64,000 nucleotides of DNA from Azolla caroliniana (GCA_043228905.1 JBHGNT010000003.1:15748001-15812000), one strand, 5' to 3'; shown: positions 10,253 to 21,716, counted from the stretch's first letter. Numbers and translations are program-made. Notes: generated from the letters alone by a model not told the origin.

Positions 10253-11045
10253 TGTCGTGAAGAAAACCGTCCATAAGCGGAATCGGCGCACCAAGGCGTG
10301 GGAACCGGTTCTTCACGCGCGCACGCTCCAAGTTGTACATAGAAGCGAATTAGGAGGATAATCGGCAGGAACGGGCCCTAACACAAGTGGAGACAAAGAC
10401 CGCGCGAACAGTCTTTTCGGTCGCGCGCGCGAGCTAAGGAACTGTACGAGTCGGCGGCGTAACTACGCGGATGCGTGAAGAACGGAGCGGATCCCTGTCC
10501 AAAAGGGACAGGGAATAAAGTTGACATGACGGCCTGCTCGTCGGCCTATATAAGGAGCAGGAAAGAGCTGTTGCAGGTATCTCGCGCAGAGAGGACGAAG
10601 TGCTGTCGGACCGTTTCTGGACACTTCTCTCTCTGTTTCCTTCCTTCTTGAGCTCCATAGCTTTTCTGTGCAGGGTTCCGAGGAGGCTCGCGCTGTTTCT
10701 AGGAACGCCCGAGTGCTTCCGGCAGCACCTCCGACCTGCTATCCCTTTGTGCGTCGAAGCGAACAAGCATCGGCATCTGTTCGCCGGCCTGTTCGGTTGT
10801 AACCAACCTGTGCCCCATCGAGGGTTGTAGTCGTGTTAGCCATTTTTGTTAATATACATATTTAGTCATTCGCATCTGTCTGTGTCGGTGTCTGTTCGCG
10901 TTCTCCGTGCTGAAGGGCCGTGTCCCTGTGTATCCCCGGTCCTGCGTAGCCGGCTCTCTCTCTTTCTCCTCCCTCGCTTGCTCTTTGGTTCGAGACCCCC
11001 GCGGTCCCGCCTCGTTTCCACACGCACTTGCGAAAAATCTCGACA
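10253..11045 (+). mobile_element. Gypsy solo LTR inside Copia-B
   Basis: 793 bp beginning TGTCGTGAAGAAAACCGTCC and ending AAATCTCGACA, flanked by an exact 4-bp duplication GCGT (10249-10252 and 11046-11049). The first 70 bases match the sense-strand LTR start of Gypsy-1. TATATAA at 10547-10553 follows the perfect hairpin TCCCTGTCC/GGACAGGGA near 10492-10515. No coding region remains, so it is a recombination-derived solo LTR. It interrupts the integrase region of Copia-B. Confidence 0.9.
10547..10553 (+). promoter_or_regulatory. TATA box of the Gypsy solo LTR
   Basis: TATATAA about 295 bp into the solo LTR, on the strand that defines its orientation. Confidence 0.6.
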
Positions 11046-12707
11046 GCGTGGAGCTCTTTGAAGACGGATAACACCTGATCCTTCGTCTTCAGCGGTGTAG
11101 CCCACAGCTTCCGGCTGTGGTCATCTATGAATGTCACGAAGTACTGCGCTCCGGCATGTGACTTCGTGTCTACTTGACACACGTCCGTATGCACCAACTC
11201 CAGTGGTGCGTTACGTCTCATCGGTCGCCTTGCTCGGAAGGAGGTCCGGTTCTGCTTACCGGCCAGACAATCAGTGCACTTCTCCAAGTGCACGTTCTTC
11301 ACTGGAATGAGTTTGTCTTCTGCAAGCCTCTTCATCCCCTTCTCGCTCATGTGACACAGCCTCTTATGCCAAAGCTCACCGGCAGTGTCGGATGCCATGT
11401 TCACTTCTTCCGGACATAATCGGGCATTCATCAGGTACAGTGTGCTTACCTTCCGGGCCCGAGCCACAATCAGGCTCCCTTTGCTGAACTTCATGACACC
11501 ATTCCGGATGCTACCCGTGTAGCCTTCATCATCTAACCGACCGGCTGATATCAGGTTTAGACGAACTTCCGGAACGTGTCGGACATCCTTCAGCAGCATC
11601 TTGCATCCGGTTGGTGTTGTCAGCCACACTTCTGCTATGCCGACAATTCAGCATGTACCTTCATTCCCCATCCGGACACAGCCGTGATCACCGGCTGAGT
11701 AGGATGAGAAGCATTTCCGGTCCGGGGTAAGGTGGAACGATGCTCCGGAGTCTACCACCCAGGTCATCTCGTCGCCGGCAAGGTTTATCTCACTCTCCTC
11801 GGTGATGAGCATCAGCTCTTCTTCGCTTGCCGCGATTGCCGTCGTTCCCTTCCGGTCCGGCCCCCTCCGGTCTTTACCATTCCGGTCTTTACCGTTCCGG
11901 TCCGGGGTTTGCTTTGAGTCGGTACCGTCGGTTTCCTTGTCTTTACGGAAATGCCGACAGTTCTTTTGGAAGTGTCCCGGCTTGCCGCAATAGAAGCAAG
12001 TAGGCCTCCCCCTCGACTTTGACCGTGTCCCCGACTTTTCCCGGTTCTGGGGACTACGGTTTCTATGTCTTCCGCGTTCCGATTCGGTAAGAAGCGCTTT
12101 GGAGTCGGAGCTCGTATCTTTGTCTTTCCGACGCGCCTCCTCATCTAGCAAGCTCGACTTTACTCTTGCTAGGGATAACCGTTTTCCTTCCGGCCCGGCG
12201 TTGCCCAAAGTGACAACCAACGTCTCCCAGCTATCCGGGAGGGAACCGAGCAGGAGTAACGCTAATACCTCATCAGCAAGAGGTACTTCCAATGACGTTG
12301 CCTGGTGTGTCAACCCCTGGAAGGCATTCATATGCTCCGCCATGCTGGAGCCATCTTGGTATCGGAGTCTTACTAGCTTCCGGAATACCGACACCTGATT
12401 GAGAGCATTTTTGTTCTGGAACATTATGCTGATCTTCTCCCAGAGCTCACGAGCCTTGCTCTCTTCGTTGAAGTTGTTGTATAGGCTCATGTCGATGAAG
12501 CACCGTATGTACGCCGTTGTCTTCATGTGCATCACCTCCCATATCGCGGCGTCGATTTTGTCCGGTCTCTTGTCCCCAAACTGAACCGGCAACCAGAGGT
12601 CTTTAACAACGAGCATGTCCCTCATCTTCGACTTCCATACTGAATAGTTGGAGCCGGTGAGCTTGAACATGCCGCCAAATGATTCGTCCATTTTCTGTGT
12701 CGATCTC

Positions 12708-12719
12708 GCTCTGATACCA
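12708..12719 (-). other. Copia-B primer-binding site (tRNA-iMet)
   Basis: The minus strand reads TGGTATCAGAGC two bases inside the 5' LTR. This is the standard plant Copia site, complementary to the 3' end of initiator tRNA-Met. Confidence 0.9.
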
Positions 12720-12721
12720 CT

Positions 12722-13454
12722 TGTCGGGAACCCAACGTTCCTTATGCGCAAGGCTCAGCCACAACCGAGCTTAGAATGATACACAGAAAACGGGAAATAA
12801 ACGAGACACAAAGAAGAGAAATGGTACACAGGAGGTTTACGTGGAAAACCCCAAACTAGGGGAAAAACCACGGCAGCCCACAGGCTGCAAACTGTCACTA
12901 TGTATGAATGCACAAAAAAAAACAGTGAGTTCACGGAGGCAACGACCTCGGACTCACGCTCTTCGCCACAGGCGGCGGTTACAACAGAGGCAGCGACCTC
13001 TTTCTCTCTCTGTACAACGTTACGCACACCACTCTCGTGCAAAACAGAAAATGACAACAACTACTCAAAGTTTGCCCTAAGTCATATTTATACTAATATG
13101 ACTTTTCGGCTATTTACAAATATAGCCTCGATGGGCTCTCAAAAACATATTTAGGAATATGTCTCTTCCTCCGATTCTGCACCATCTGGCTCTCCGTAGC
13201 CGGGTACTCCTCATCCGGTTCACACCGGGCCTGCACCATCTGGCTCTCCGTAGCCGGGTACTACTCATCCGGTTCATACCGGGTCTGTATCATCCGGCTC
13301 TCCGTAGCTGGGTACTACTCATCCGGTTCATACCGGGTCTGTATCATCCGGCTCTCCGTAGCCGGGTACTCCTCATACCATTTCGGCCTCGGCCGAGTTT
13401 GTTCGTCGGCCCTGTTCTTCTCCCTTCCCATCCGGAGGGACCTGTCTCCCAACA
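12722..13454 (-). repeat. Copia-B 5' LTR
   Basis: 733 bp, + strand ends TGTCGGG...CCCAACA. It is uninterrupted and carries the same four-unit CCGG-rich tandem array (about 13177-13370) as its partner LTR. A TATA-like TATAAATATGAC stands near 13082-13092 on the minus strand. Confidence 0.9.
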
Positions 13455-13459
13455 GATCG

Positions 13460-13953
13460 GACGAGCTGGATGAAGGAAACGGATCCGAAAGGGTTCCGGA
13501 TGAGACCTGACTACCGGATCGAGTGAATCCGGATGGATCCGGTGCAAACCGGATCCAAGAACATATGTGTAAATATGTTTCATGGTGAGCCCATCGAGGC
13601 TATATTTGTAAATAGCCCTAAAGTCATATAAGTATAAATATGACTTAGGCAAATCACTAAGGTGTTGTTGAATGGTGTTGTTGTATATTGTTGTATACAG
13701 AGAGTGAGAGAGAGAGATATACAGAACTAGTTTCTGTTGCAACCGCCGGTTGGCGAAGATACAGAGCTCAAGGCCATTGCCTCCGAGTCTCTGAGTGTAC
13801 CTTTCTCATATAGTGATAGTTTGGATTTTGTGGGCTCCCGTGTTTTTTCCCTATTTAGGGTTTTCCACGTTAACATCATGTGGCATCTCTGTTTTAGTTT
13901 GTTCTCTTCTATTCCTTGTTGAAAACTCGGTTGTGGCCGGTAGTTGAACTTCA
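13460..13953 (+). repeat. Copia-C 3' LTR, second piece
   Basis: The LTR resumes after the second GATCG copy. It contains TATAAATA near 13634, a GAGAGAG stretch, and the CCCGTG...GGGTTTTCCACG block shared with the other Copia LTRs here. The total LTR is about 550 bp. The end CTTCA is aligned with the Copia-E LTR end. Confidence 0.7.
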
Positions 13954-14344
13954 GATACTCCGTGTTGATGCAGAAAACCGGAAGAAATCTAGCGACAAAT
14001 TTTATAAAATGAACCACGATAGCATCACAAAAGAGTTGCCAGATGACTTCTATGCTATGGCCCAAGTACAAATAGATGAGGTCCGGAGGTTATTGGAGGA
14101 ATTTGAAGACAATCAACTGTAGGTAACGCTAGACTTGGAAGCTTATGACCAGGAGAGAAGGAAAAGGGTGGATAAGCAAACATAGGAGCAACAAGCGGTG
14201 CTGATAAACATTAGCGATGAAGAGCAACCCGTGGTTAGGCCAGATACAATGAGGGAACACCTGTTGGAGGCACATCTAGAACCAACAGAGACACAACCCG
14301 AGCAATTCGCGGAGCAAGCACATATGCAACAATAAGGTGCAGAG
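13954..14344 (+). pseudogene. U1, unclassified retroelement frame, first piece
   Basis: One long frame (from about 13970) encodes a charged, probably coiled-coil protein: KFYKMNHDSI, then LPDDFYAMAQVQIDEVRRLL, EEFEDNQL, stop, VTLDLEAYDQERRKR. It is interrupted only by TAG, TAG and TAA codons. It aligns with U2 at 19600-19800, including a TAG at the same place after QL. The piece is cut on the left by Copia-C and on the right by Copia-G; it continues at 18962. I do not recognise the family. It ends at an LTR-like sequence, so it is probably an LTR-element protein. Confidence 0.55.
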
Positions 14345-14631
14345 TGTGGAAAGTTGGTAGGTGTGTGCGTATGCGGAAGCGTATGAGAACCTGTTGGCTG
14401 ACTCGAAAAACAACACAGAAAGGGAGGAAGGCAAAAACTTACACAGAAACGAGCTTTAATGGAAAGCTTTATTATGTTCCCTCTCTCTCTCACTCAGAGA
14501 CATGATACAATTTGTTTTTCCCTTTTTCTTTACAACGTTAGGTTATTGCTTATATACTAAGCCCTAACTATATGGACGAGTTCACACTCGGATGGATACA
14601 AGTTGGAAGGAGTCGGCCTTTTATGCCAACA
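14345..14631 (-). repeat. Copia-G 3' LTR
   Basis: + strand TGTGGAAAG...TATGCCAACA, 287 bp, followed (+ strand) by AAACTCCCCCGTAAAAGG, whose complement is the polypurine tract. Confidence 0.9.
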
Positions 14632-15099
14632 AACTCCCCCGTAAAAGGACTACTCTTTCTTGCGTATACAAATGTTTGGGGTTATCTCCCCCGTAAATCT
14701 AGATTACAAGATTATCCTAAATTTACATTATAAGTCAGTCAGCATGCGGCCGAGTCGGCTAAGGTATAGTTGTTCCGATTAGGTCTTACCTACTGTCCCT
14801 CGTTCAGCTTTCTTATGCTCGGTCGCTTATCATAGTCCCATCTTCATCCTTAGTGCTCCGAAGCGTAGATCTGGGAGTGGCTTCATGAGGCAATCGATGA
14901 TGTTCACCTCGGTGTCGATTTTCCGGACTTCGAGCTTCTTCTCGGTTATGAACTCCTCGATGTGATGATACCGCACCTCAATGTGCTTCATCTTTGCGTG
15001 GTAGACGGGATTGTTGATGAGGTGTATTGCGCTCTGTGAATCGTAATGATGGTTGGCAATAGCCGATCGTTTCTACTTGTATCCGAGAAATCAGCAGAC

Positions 15100-18000
15100 A
15101 GTCGATGCAACTAGATCGCTTCCTTTGCTGCTTCCGATGTCGCTATGTACTCGGCTTTTGTGGTAGACAGAGCCATGCACTCTTGAAGTTTCGACCTCCA
15201 TGATATTGCACCACCATCGTAGGTGAAGATGTAGCCTGATGTCGATTTCCGATTATCTGTATGTCCAGTATAGTCGGAATCGGTGTAGCCTTCAACTTCG
15301 GTTGAGGTTGTCAAACCAAAAGTCAGTTGTGTATCTTCAGTCCCTCTCAGGTACCTGAAGATGTGCTTGATGGCCTCCCAATGCTTCCGTCCAGGGTTTG
15401 ACATGTACCAGCTGACCACCCCTACGGCATAGGCTAGGTCGGGTCGGGTCACCACCATTGTGTACATGATACTTCCTACGACCGATGTGTAGGGCATCTT
15501 TCCATTAAGCTCTCTCTACTTGTCCGTTGAAGGAGAATCTCTGTCCGATAGTCGGATCGACGTCAGAAGCGGTGTTGGTGCTAGCTTCGCATTCTCCATA
15601 TTGAAGCGTTTTAGCACCTTCCGGATATAGTCAGACTGGGAGAGTTAGAGAGTCTTGGTCGTCCGATTTCACTCGATCCTCATGCCCAATATGTGTCGGG
15701 CTTGTCTGAGTTCCTTCATCGCGAACTTGTCGTGAAGGCTCCGCTTCAGTTTTCCAATCTCTACTTGATTGCTTCCTGCAATCGGCATGTCGTCAACATA
15801 TAGGATCAGATAGATCCTGGACTCGTCAGCCAATTGCCAAACATACATACATGGGTCGGAGTCAGTTCTGCGGTATCCAAGTTGCCTGATGTAGTTGACA
15901 TAGTCGAGGTCTGGTTGAAAAAACTCTGTTGGCCTTCGAGCTCGTCCAGATCTCTTGGATGCCGAGATAAGTGGTTTGGATTCTTCGATCGACTAGGTTG
16001 GGCGATCGGTATTTGTTGAACCATTTGTGTCATGAGTCTTTTTAGGTGACCCGCCCCCAAGTCGGTATTTCGGTGGTGTCACCTTGTCCTCCCCTAGGGA
16101 CTTTGTCGACTCGGTTCTGTTTCCTACTCACATCTTGTTGACTTTGCCTGCTTCGACTCTTGTTGAATCAGCTCTGTCGTTGATGGCTTTGACTTTGAGT
16201 TCAACTAATGGACTTCCTACCAATTCGGAGTCGGCGGGTATGTTGTCGGCTTGTTCGAGTTCAACTGTTTGTCGAATCTCTAAGTTGGTCCAGTGGGTCG
16301 GTCCTTCTACGACGTCTCTGTCGTCCGTGAAGGATACCTTTTTACCAACTTTTTTCTATTAGTTCCACTGAGAGAAGATAGATTCTTCATTGAAGACTAT
16401 GTCACTACTCCGAATCAGTTTCCGGTTCTCCGAGTACCATAGCCTGTAGCCGAATTCCCCATCGATTCCATAACCAAGAAATATGCATTTCGTTGCATGG
16501 GGTGCCAATTTTGTCCTTTTATCCCTGGGGATGAATGCGTAGGCTTCGCATCCGAATATACAGGGCCTATCGTAGGTCAGCTATTTGCCTAACCATAGTG
16601 CCTGTGGCACTTCAAGCCTAATTGCTCTTGATGGCGCCAGATTTATCAGGTATACTGCGGTCTGCAATGCTTCTGCCCAGAATTCCAGCTTTAGTCCGAC
16701 TTGCTGAAGCATTGTCGTCACCCTCTCCTAGATCGTTCTGTTGATCCGTTCTACCACTCCATTTTGCATGGGCGTGTAGGGAACGGTCTTTTGAAGTTGG
16801 ATCCCTTTGTTGAACAGGTATTGTTTGAAGACTCTAGAGGTGTACTCACCTCCATTGTCGGATCTAAGTGTCTTCACTCTATGTCTCGACCGGTTCTCTA
16901 CTTCAGATATCCACCGAGTGAAGACCTCGAGTGCTTCGTCTTTGGACCTGATCGAGTAGGCCCAGACCTTTCGTGTACAGTCATCTACAAAGGTGATGAA
17001 GTATCGGGAGCCTCCTACTAATCGCTCTGACATGGGACCACATATATCTGTGTGCACGAGCTCTAGGGAATGTCGTACCATCTCGTAGTGGAGAGTGTGC
17101 GGATTTTGGGTCTTTTTCCCATATCAACAATGCTCACGGAAGTCCGTCTTTGCTTGGAGTTTTGGAATGTAGTCTACCGCCATCAGCCGATCAAGTCCGG
17201 CTTGAGACATGTGATTGAGTTGGCCATGCCATAAGTTTGGGTCGGTCTTTTCTGCCCCTTCTAGATTGATCGCCATTAATGGGTACAGGTTGTTGTACTT
17301 GTGCCCGCCTCCTATCTTCAGGTTTCTTCGGTTGATCATCCATACTGACTCACTTAGAGTCGTTTTGTACCTATCTTCGGCTAGCATGCCGATGGAGACC
17401 AGACTCCTTTTCAGATCAGGTACATGCCGAACTCGGTGCAGGGTTATTGTGTTGCCATTTGGCAATCGGATGGGAACCTCTCCGGTTTCTACAATTCTGC
17501 ACTCATGCCCGTTGCCTAGACAGACTGTGTCGCTGGCGTCAGTTGAATAGTCCGAAAACCATTCAATGTTGGGGGTCACACGTAATGTGGCACTGGAATC
17601 TAGTAGCCACGTGTGTGCATCCTCTGCACTATAGAGGACTTCTCCGATCACTGAATGCTCTAAGGAGAGAACTTCTCCTGATCGGGAGTCGACAACATTG
17701 ATTTGGTTGCCGACTGGAGAGTGGTCTAAGTCGGGTCGTCCTCGATTCCGCTGAGATAGTTGACCACTCTCTTTCCTCTTGATTGACCAACAGTCGGAAA
17801 CATTGTGGCCAGCTTTTCTGTAGTGTGTGCAGAATTCGCCTGATCAGCATGTTCTTGACTTTGACCGTTGTCGGTCTACCCTCATTTTTTATCGGTTGGT
17901 ATTCCGACTGGTTTTGTCGCCTTGTTCTCTCATACGACTCTGTCGGTCGAACGACTCGGTCGAGTGATGGGCATCTGTCAATTCATCAATGGTAAGTCCC

Positions 18001-18569
18001 ATCGATTTTCTCCAAATGTCCTTGGTGAGGACTTGGTCGATCGTCTCATCCAGATTTAGGATCGGTTGACTATTGGCGTATGTCATGCAGAATACCTCCC
18101 AACTCGCCGGTAAGCTCGATAAGAGGGCAAGGGCTTTCACTTCTTCTTCGAAGTTGATCCCTTGTGAGGAGAGTTTCGACAAAACCCGGTTGAAGGTGTT
18201 GATGTGGGAGGTAGCCGGATTGATTTCTCTCATCTTTATGTTGAAAAGTTGTTTGATCAAAATCAATTTCGAAGATGAGGACTTCTTCTCGTACACGGCT
18301 TGTAACTTTTCCCACAATGAGAACGTTGTCGTCTCGTTTGCCATGCTGAAGTAGACGTTTTCGGCTAGATGCATTCAGATGGTGGAGCGTGCAATTTCGT
18401 CCATCGATTTCCACTCTTCGGCTGTCATCGAAGCAAGTTTTTCATTGTGTTGAATAGCTTTGAATTGTCTTCTGATGATCAGAACATCCAGCATCATCTC
18501 CTTCCAAAGTGCAAAATTTTTGCCATTGAACTTTCTGATTTCAACTCCTGTTCCAGATGTTGAAGCCAT
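15100..18569 (-). pseudogene. Copia-G gag-pol, broken
   Basis: The gag start is at 18569 (MASTSGTGVEIRKFNGKNFALWKE), and gag continues through about 17890. The protease/GAG-pre-integrase frame is 17124-17651; its active site reads LDSSA where LDSGA is expected. The integrase core is at 16728-17081 (HTDICG, RSDNGGEY, VERINRT). The connection and RNase H are at 15111-15497. Between the integrase C-terminus (about 15950) and the YVDD region (about 15790-15805) the N-terminal half of RT is missing, so codons of the linker run almost directly into the palm. Copia-H at 34643 is a relative. Confidence 0.85.
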
Positions 18570-18671
18570 ATTCTTCTATGAAAAGTGAGATTTTTACTGA
18601 CCTCGTCTTTTTCTTTTGACCTTCTTCTGTTGTCTATTGCCGCCGAACAGCAAGGTTTCTCTGATACTAGT

Positions 18672-18956
18672 TGTGGAAATTTGGTAGGTGTGTATGTATG
18701 CGGAAGCGTATGAGAACCTGTTTGCTGACTCGAAAAACAACACAGAAAGACAAGAAGGCAGAGACTTACACAGAAACGAGCTTTAATGGAAAGCTTTATT
18801 ATGTTCCCTCTCTCTCACTCAAAGACATGATACAATGTGTTTTTCCCTTTTTCTTTACAACGTTAGGTTATTGCTTATATACTAAGCCCTAACTATGTGG
18901 ACGAGTTCACACTCGGACGGATACAAGTTGGAAGGAGTTGGCCTTTTATGCCAACA
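18672..18956 (-). repeat. Copia-G 5' LTR
   Basis: + strand TGTGGAAAT...TATGCCAACA, 285 bp, nearly identical to the other LTR. The primer site lies just inside at about 18659-18671 (minus strand TAGTATCAGAG, one mismatch to the iMet complement). Confidence 0.9.
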
Positions 18957-19140
18957 CAGAGAAGAAACAAACGGTCAATGCGGATCAACAACAACAATAG
19001 ATGACAAAAGAAGAAGAACGGCTAGACCTAGTGGACCAAGACATTATGGACATACTCGAGGTAAGTTGAAAGACGAACGGTGATCATGGTTACAGATTGC
19101 GGGATCGATGTGCAAGGCACTGTCCCACAGGTGTGCCATG
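18957..19140 (+). pseudogene. U1, unclassified retroelement frame, second piece
   Basis: Continuation of U1 after Copia-G (second CAGAG at 18957-18961). It is Gln/Lys-rich with further in-frame stops. Its last stretch, GCAAGGCACTGTCCCACAGG, corresponds to GCAAGGCCCTATCCCACGGG before the LTR of U2, supporting a shared 3' end. Confidence 0.5.
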
Positions 19141-19460
19141 TGTTACCCGAAGAAGAGTATGTTCCGGACTTGTGAACCGAAGGTCCGGATAATAGCTATT
19201 GAGTAATATTATATTATGTAATGACGGATCCGGATGGATGTACCGATCCGGATCTGCACCACTTTGTACCTTGTCAGTCGGTGCATGCACCATTTTGTAT
19301 CGGAATCGGATGCCTATATAAAGTATCCGGATTGTATGTATTAAGGAGCGAGTAATATACTATATTGTGTCATCTTGTGTACTTGCCATCTATACTTTCA
19401 TGTTTTGATCTTACGTGCGCCAATCTATAGTCGGATTTTGTGTGTGTCTAGAACGTAACA
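19141..19460 (+). repeat. LTR-like end of U1
   Basis: Starts TGTTACCCG and ends GAACGTAACA (6-bp inverted ends TGTTAC/GTAACA, 320 bp). TATATAAA is near 19314-19321. Interpreted as the 3' LTR of U1; a partner LTR is not visible in the window. Confidence 0.5.
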
Positions 19461-19589
19461 GGATAAGTTATAATTATGTGTGTGCATCCATCCATCCCTC
19501 CCTCCAACCACACCTTTGGGGAAAGTATTTTGGAAGGGGATACCTAGTGTTTGTGGCTAAGGTCTAGCCCAAGATGAACACTGAGCACC

Positions 19590-20202
19590 ACGAGAAGGAG
19601 GGCCGAGGATTCTATAAATTGGAGGAAAATAGCATCCAATTGCTCTGAGAAGACCTCACTAAGGAATTCCACGCCCTCACCCAAACACACAGCACGACAA
19701 TCAAAAAACTAATCGAGGAATTCGTGGACTAGCAGTTGTAGCTCACCATAGATTTGGACAGATATGAACAAGAAAGAATCCAAGCCAAGGCCGAACCCGA
19801 TGCCCCAAAACAAGGGGAAGAAGAAGGAACCAGAGTAAGCAAGCCGGAACAAGTGGTATAGGTAGGACACAGAACAAACCAACAACGAGAACAAGCAAGA
19901 AATCCCATCCGAACAACAAACCCAACCAGATAAAGTCCTAACACACGAGGAAAATGCACAACAGAAGGAGTCCACGAATATGCCTGCAGAATAGCCACAA
20001 GGAGAAGAGCCACCAATGGCTACGCTAGCGGACCATCCAACAGGAGAATAACCGCCACATGTCGAGCAGTTGGCCGACTTTGTCACTAAAACAAATGACT
20101 CACTGCAATCACCGAACATCCTGCATACTTTCGACAAAGAATGAGAAAAAATTTCGATGATTGGGTTCAATGGGCAAGGCCCTATCCCACGGGCATGCTA
20201 GG
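19590..20202 (+). pseudogene. U2, second copy of the unclassified retroelement frame
   Basis: Aligns with U1: RFYKLEENSI, EDLTKEFHALTQ, IKKLIEEFVD, then QL, TAG, LTIDLDRYEQERIQA. The remainder is Glu/Gln/Lys-rich. Stops are TAG, TGA and TAA, mostly where CAG, CGA or CAA would fit. The protein looks like a helical, charged structural protein, but I cannot assign it to a known gag or host family. Confidence 0.5.
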
Positions 20203-20653
20203 TGTTAACCGATGGGACAAGTGAGACACTATGTGAACAAGCAAAGGGAGTCGAGCACTAACAGGCAAGCAAAGGGAGTTGAGTTTTAAGGAGGAACGGT
20301 TGTAAAGTGCCCAGTTAGAGGACTATACATATATACCAAATGTTGTAGAACGACTAGAAATAAAGGGATAGAGAGAGTGTGTTTTACTGATAGTAATCAG
20401 TACTTGTATCAATGTATGTATGCACTTTAACCAAATATACTTTATTGTGGGCAACTCAAGTGTTCCTTCTTGTAAGTCTAGTATATAAGTATTGTCTGTG
20501 TAGGAGTCGTATTTCTAGGATTGGTTGTAGCTATACAACCAATCTCGTGGAACCCCTTCCCTCGTTTTGTCAATCGTACCCATCCGAGTGGGAAGGTCTA
20601 AATAAAGGTTTGTACGTGTCATGAGTATAGAGAAGTTTGTATACCACATAACA
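20203..20653 (+). repeat. LTR-like end of U2
   Basis: Begins TGTTAACCG immediately after the sequence shared with U1 and probably ends CATAACA near 20653. A TATA-like ATATATA occurs near 20328-20336. The right boundary is uncertain. Confidence 0.35.
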
Positions 20654-21716
20654 ATTTGGATAACAGTTTCGGCAAGGTGTCGTGACCCCAACTCTTCTTC
20701 GTGCCACAATACCTTGATCTGATTACTCGGGAGGAGTAATCGACAATGTTTCCTCTAGGAAGGAGTAACACCTCTCAATGATCAGAAAGTAAAGAAATCA
20801 CAAAACTTGAAACATATGTTTGTTTCCTTCAAGATCTAAAACCTTTTCCTCAACTTTTGAGGTCTGGCCATGTTGAATTCCTCTCAAATAGGGCTCCCTT
20901 TTTCTATCGATTTTGACAAAGACAAATTAAAAGGAAACTTTATTTTCTTCCCCTATTAACTAAGAGAGAGATTTTCCTCTCGAATTATCAGAGAAAGATG
21001 AGGGATCCAAAAGTAAATAATGAATCCAAAAGTATGGTATTTACCATATTTCGAGGGTGTTTACCATACTCGAATGATTGAAACATTCTCGAATGCGAAT
21101 GCACATATGGTACATATGGTCCATACTATGGTTGTAAGTGTATGTGTAATATGCACGAGAGTGAGTGTGACGATGTTCGTGAGTGATTATATGTGTATGA
21201 ACACATGCACATGTGTGTGCATGTGGGTAGATATGAAAGACCGTGAGTGAATTGTGTGTGTGAATGGATAGAGGGGTATGCATCTTATTGATGTATACCC
21301 TCATTGTACTATTTAACCCTATATGGGGCATGAATGAATGGATACAAAAAGCTCTCTCTCTAATCTCTCTCTTTGATGTATCTCTCTCTAATCTCTCTCT
21401 TTGATGTCTCTCTCTCTCTCTCTCCCTCTTTCGCCCTCACGTTCAACCCCCTTGGGAGGGGGGTAGAGCCATTCTAGGCTCCACCCCCACCCCATAAACA
21501 CTAAGGCTTTCGCTTCAAAACCACATGTACCGGAGAAAATTGTCAATGTTAAAACAAAACATTTGCGCTCTAAAACAATCGGAGAGTTTAAAATTAAATG
21601 GATGATTTTAATTCTATTAAAGATGCTACATGGGAACACAAAAACACCATTAAAACTAACTACTCTAAACATTTAATTGCAAGAGTGCAATATTTTAGAG
21701 AGGGGAGTATGTTACA
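20654..21716. other. intergenic, no gene seen
   Basis: AT-rich sequence with GT/CA-rich stretches (21120-21260). Two copies of CTCTCTCTAATCTCTCTCTT around 21352-21405 are followed by a CT run to about 21425. No credible reading frame. AGAGAGGGGAG near 21696-21706 resembles a polypurine tract before the LTR that follows. Confidence 0.6.
21352..21425. repeat. CT-rich simple repeat
   Basis: Imperfect CTCTCTCTAAT/TTGATGT units followed by pure CT repeats. Confidence 0.85.

Larger units (their letters stand above)
7833..12691 (-). pseudogene. Copia-B gag-pol polyprotein, disabled
   Basis: The frame starts at ATG 12691 (MDESFGGMFK) and ends HPMPE-TGA at 7833, with the same layout as Copia-A: UBN2-type gag, CCHC knuckle (CFYCGKPGHFQKNC), protease (VVDSGASFHLT), GAG-pre-integrase, integrase, RT (YVDD) and RNase H. 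Faults seen are TGA for CGG near 11648, TGA for TGG near 9936, TAG for TGG near 8388, and the Gypsy solo LTR at 10253-11045 in the integrase core. All three stops are C-to-T or G-to-A type changes relative to Copia-A. No frameshift was noticed. Confidence 0.88.
1582..13454 (-). mobile_element. Copia-B, nearly complete element carrying two insertions
   Basis: A minus-strand Ty1/copia element flanked by the 5-bp duplication GATCG (1577-1581 and 13455-13459). Its 3' LTR is split by Copia-A, and its integrase region is split by a Gypsy solo LTR. Without those insertions it has two LTRs of about 730 bp, a perfect initiator-Met primer site, one long gag-pol frame and a polypurine tract. The two LTRs look very similar, so it is young. 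Three premature stops disable pol. Confidence 0.92.
1463..13953 (+). mobile_element. Copia-C, 3' end, interrupted by Copia-B
   Basis: 1463-1513 reads the last codons of a Copia polyprotein (ending RNPMPE and TGA, compare HPMPK in Copia-A), followed by the tract GAAGGGGGAG and LTR start TGTTGAGAATTCGG at 1524. The LTR is cut at 1581 by Copia-B and resumes at 13460, ending CTTCA at 13953. The 5' part of the element is outside the window. Confidence 0.8.
14345..18956 (-). mobile_element. Copia-G, complete but decayed element
   Basis: 4.6-kb minus-strand Ty1/copia element with exact duplication CAGAG (14340-14344 and 18957-18961), short similar LTRs (287 and 285 bp) and a near-canonical iMet primer site. 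Pol has stops and frameshifts, and a segment of RT is missing. It was inserted in U1. Confidence 0.9.
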
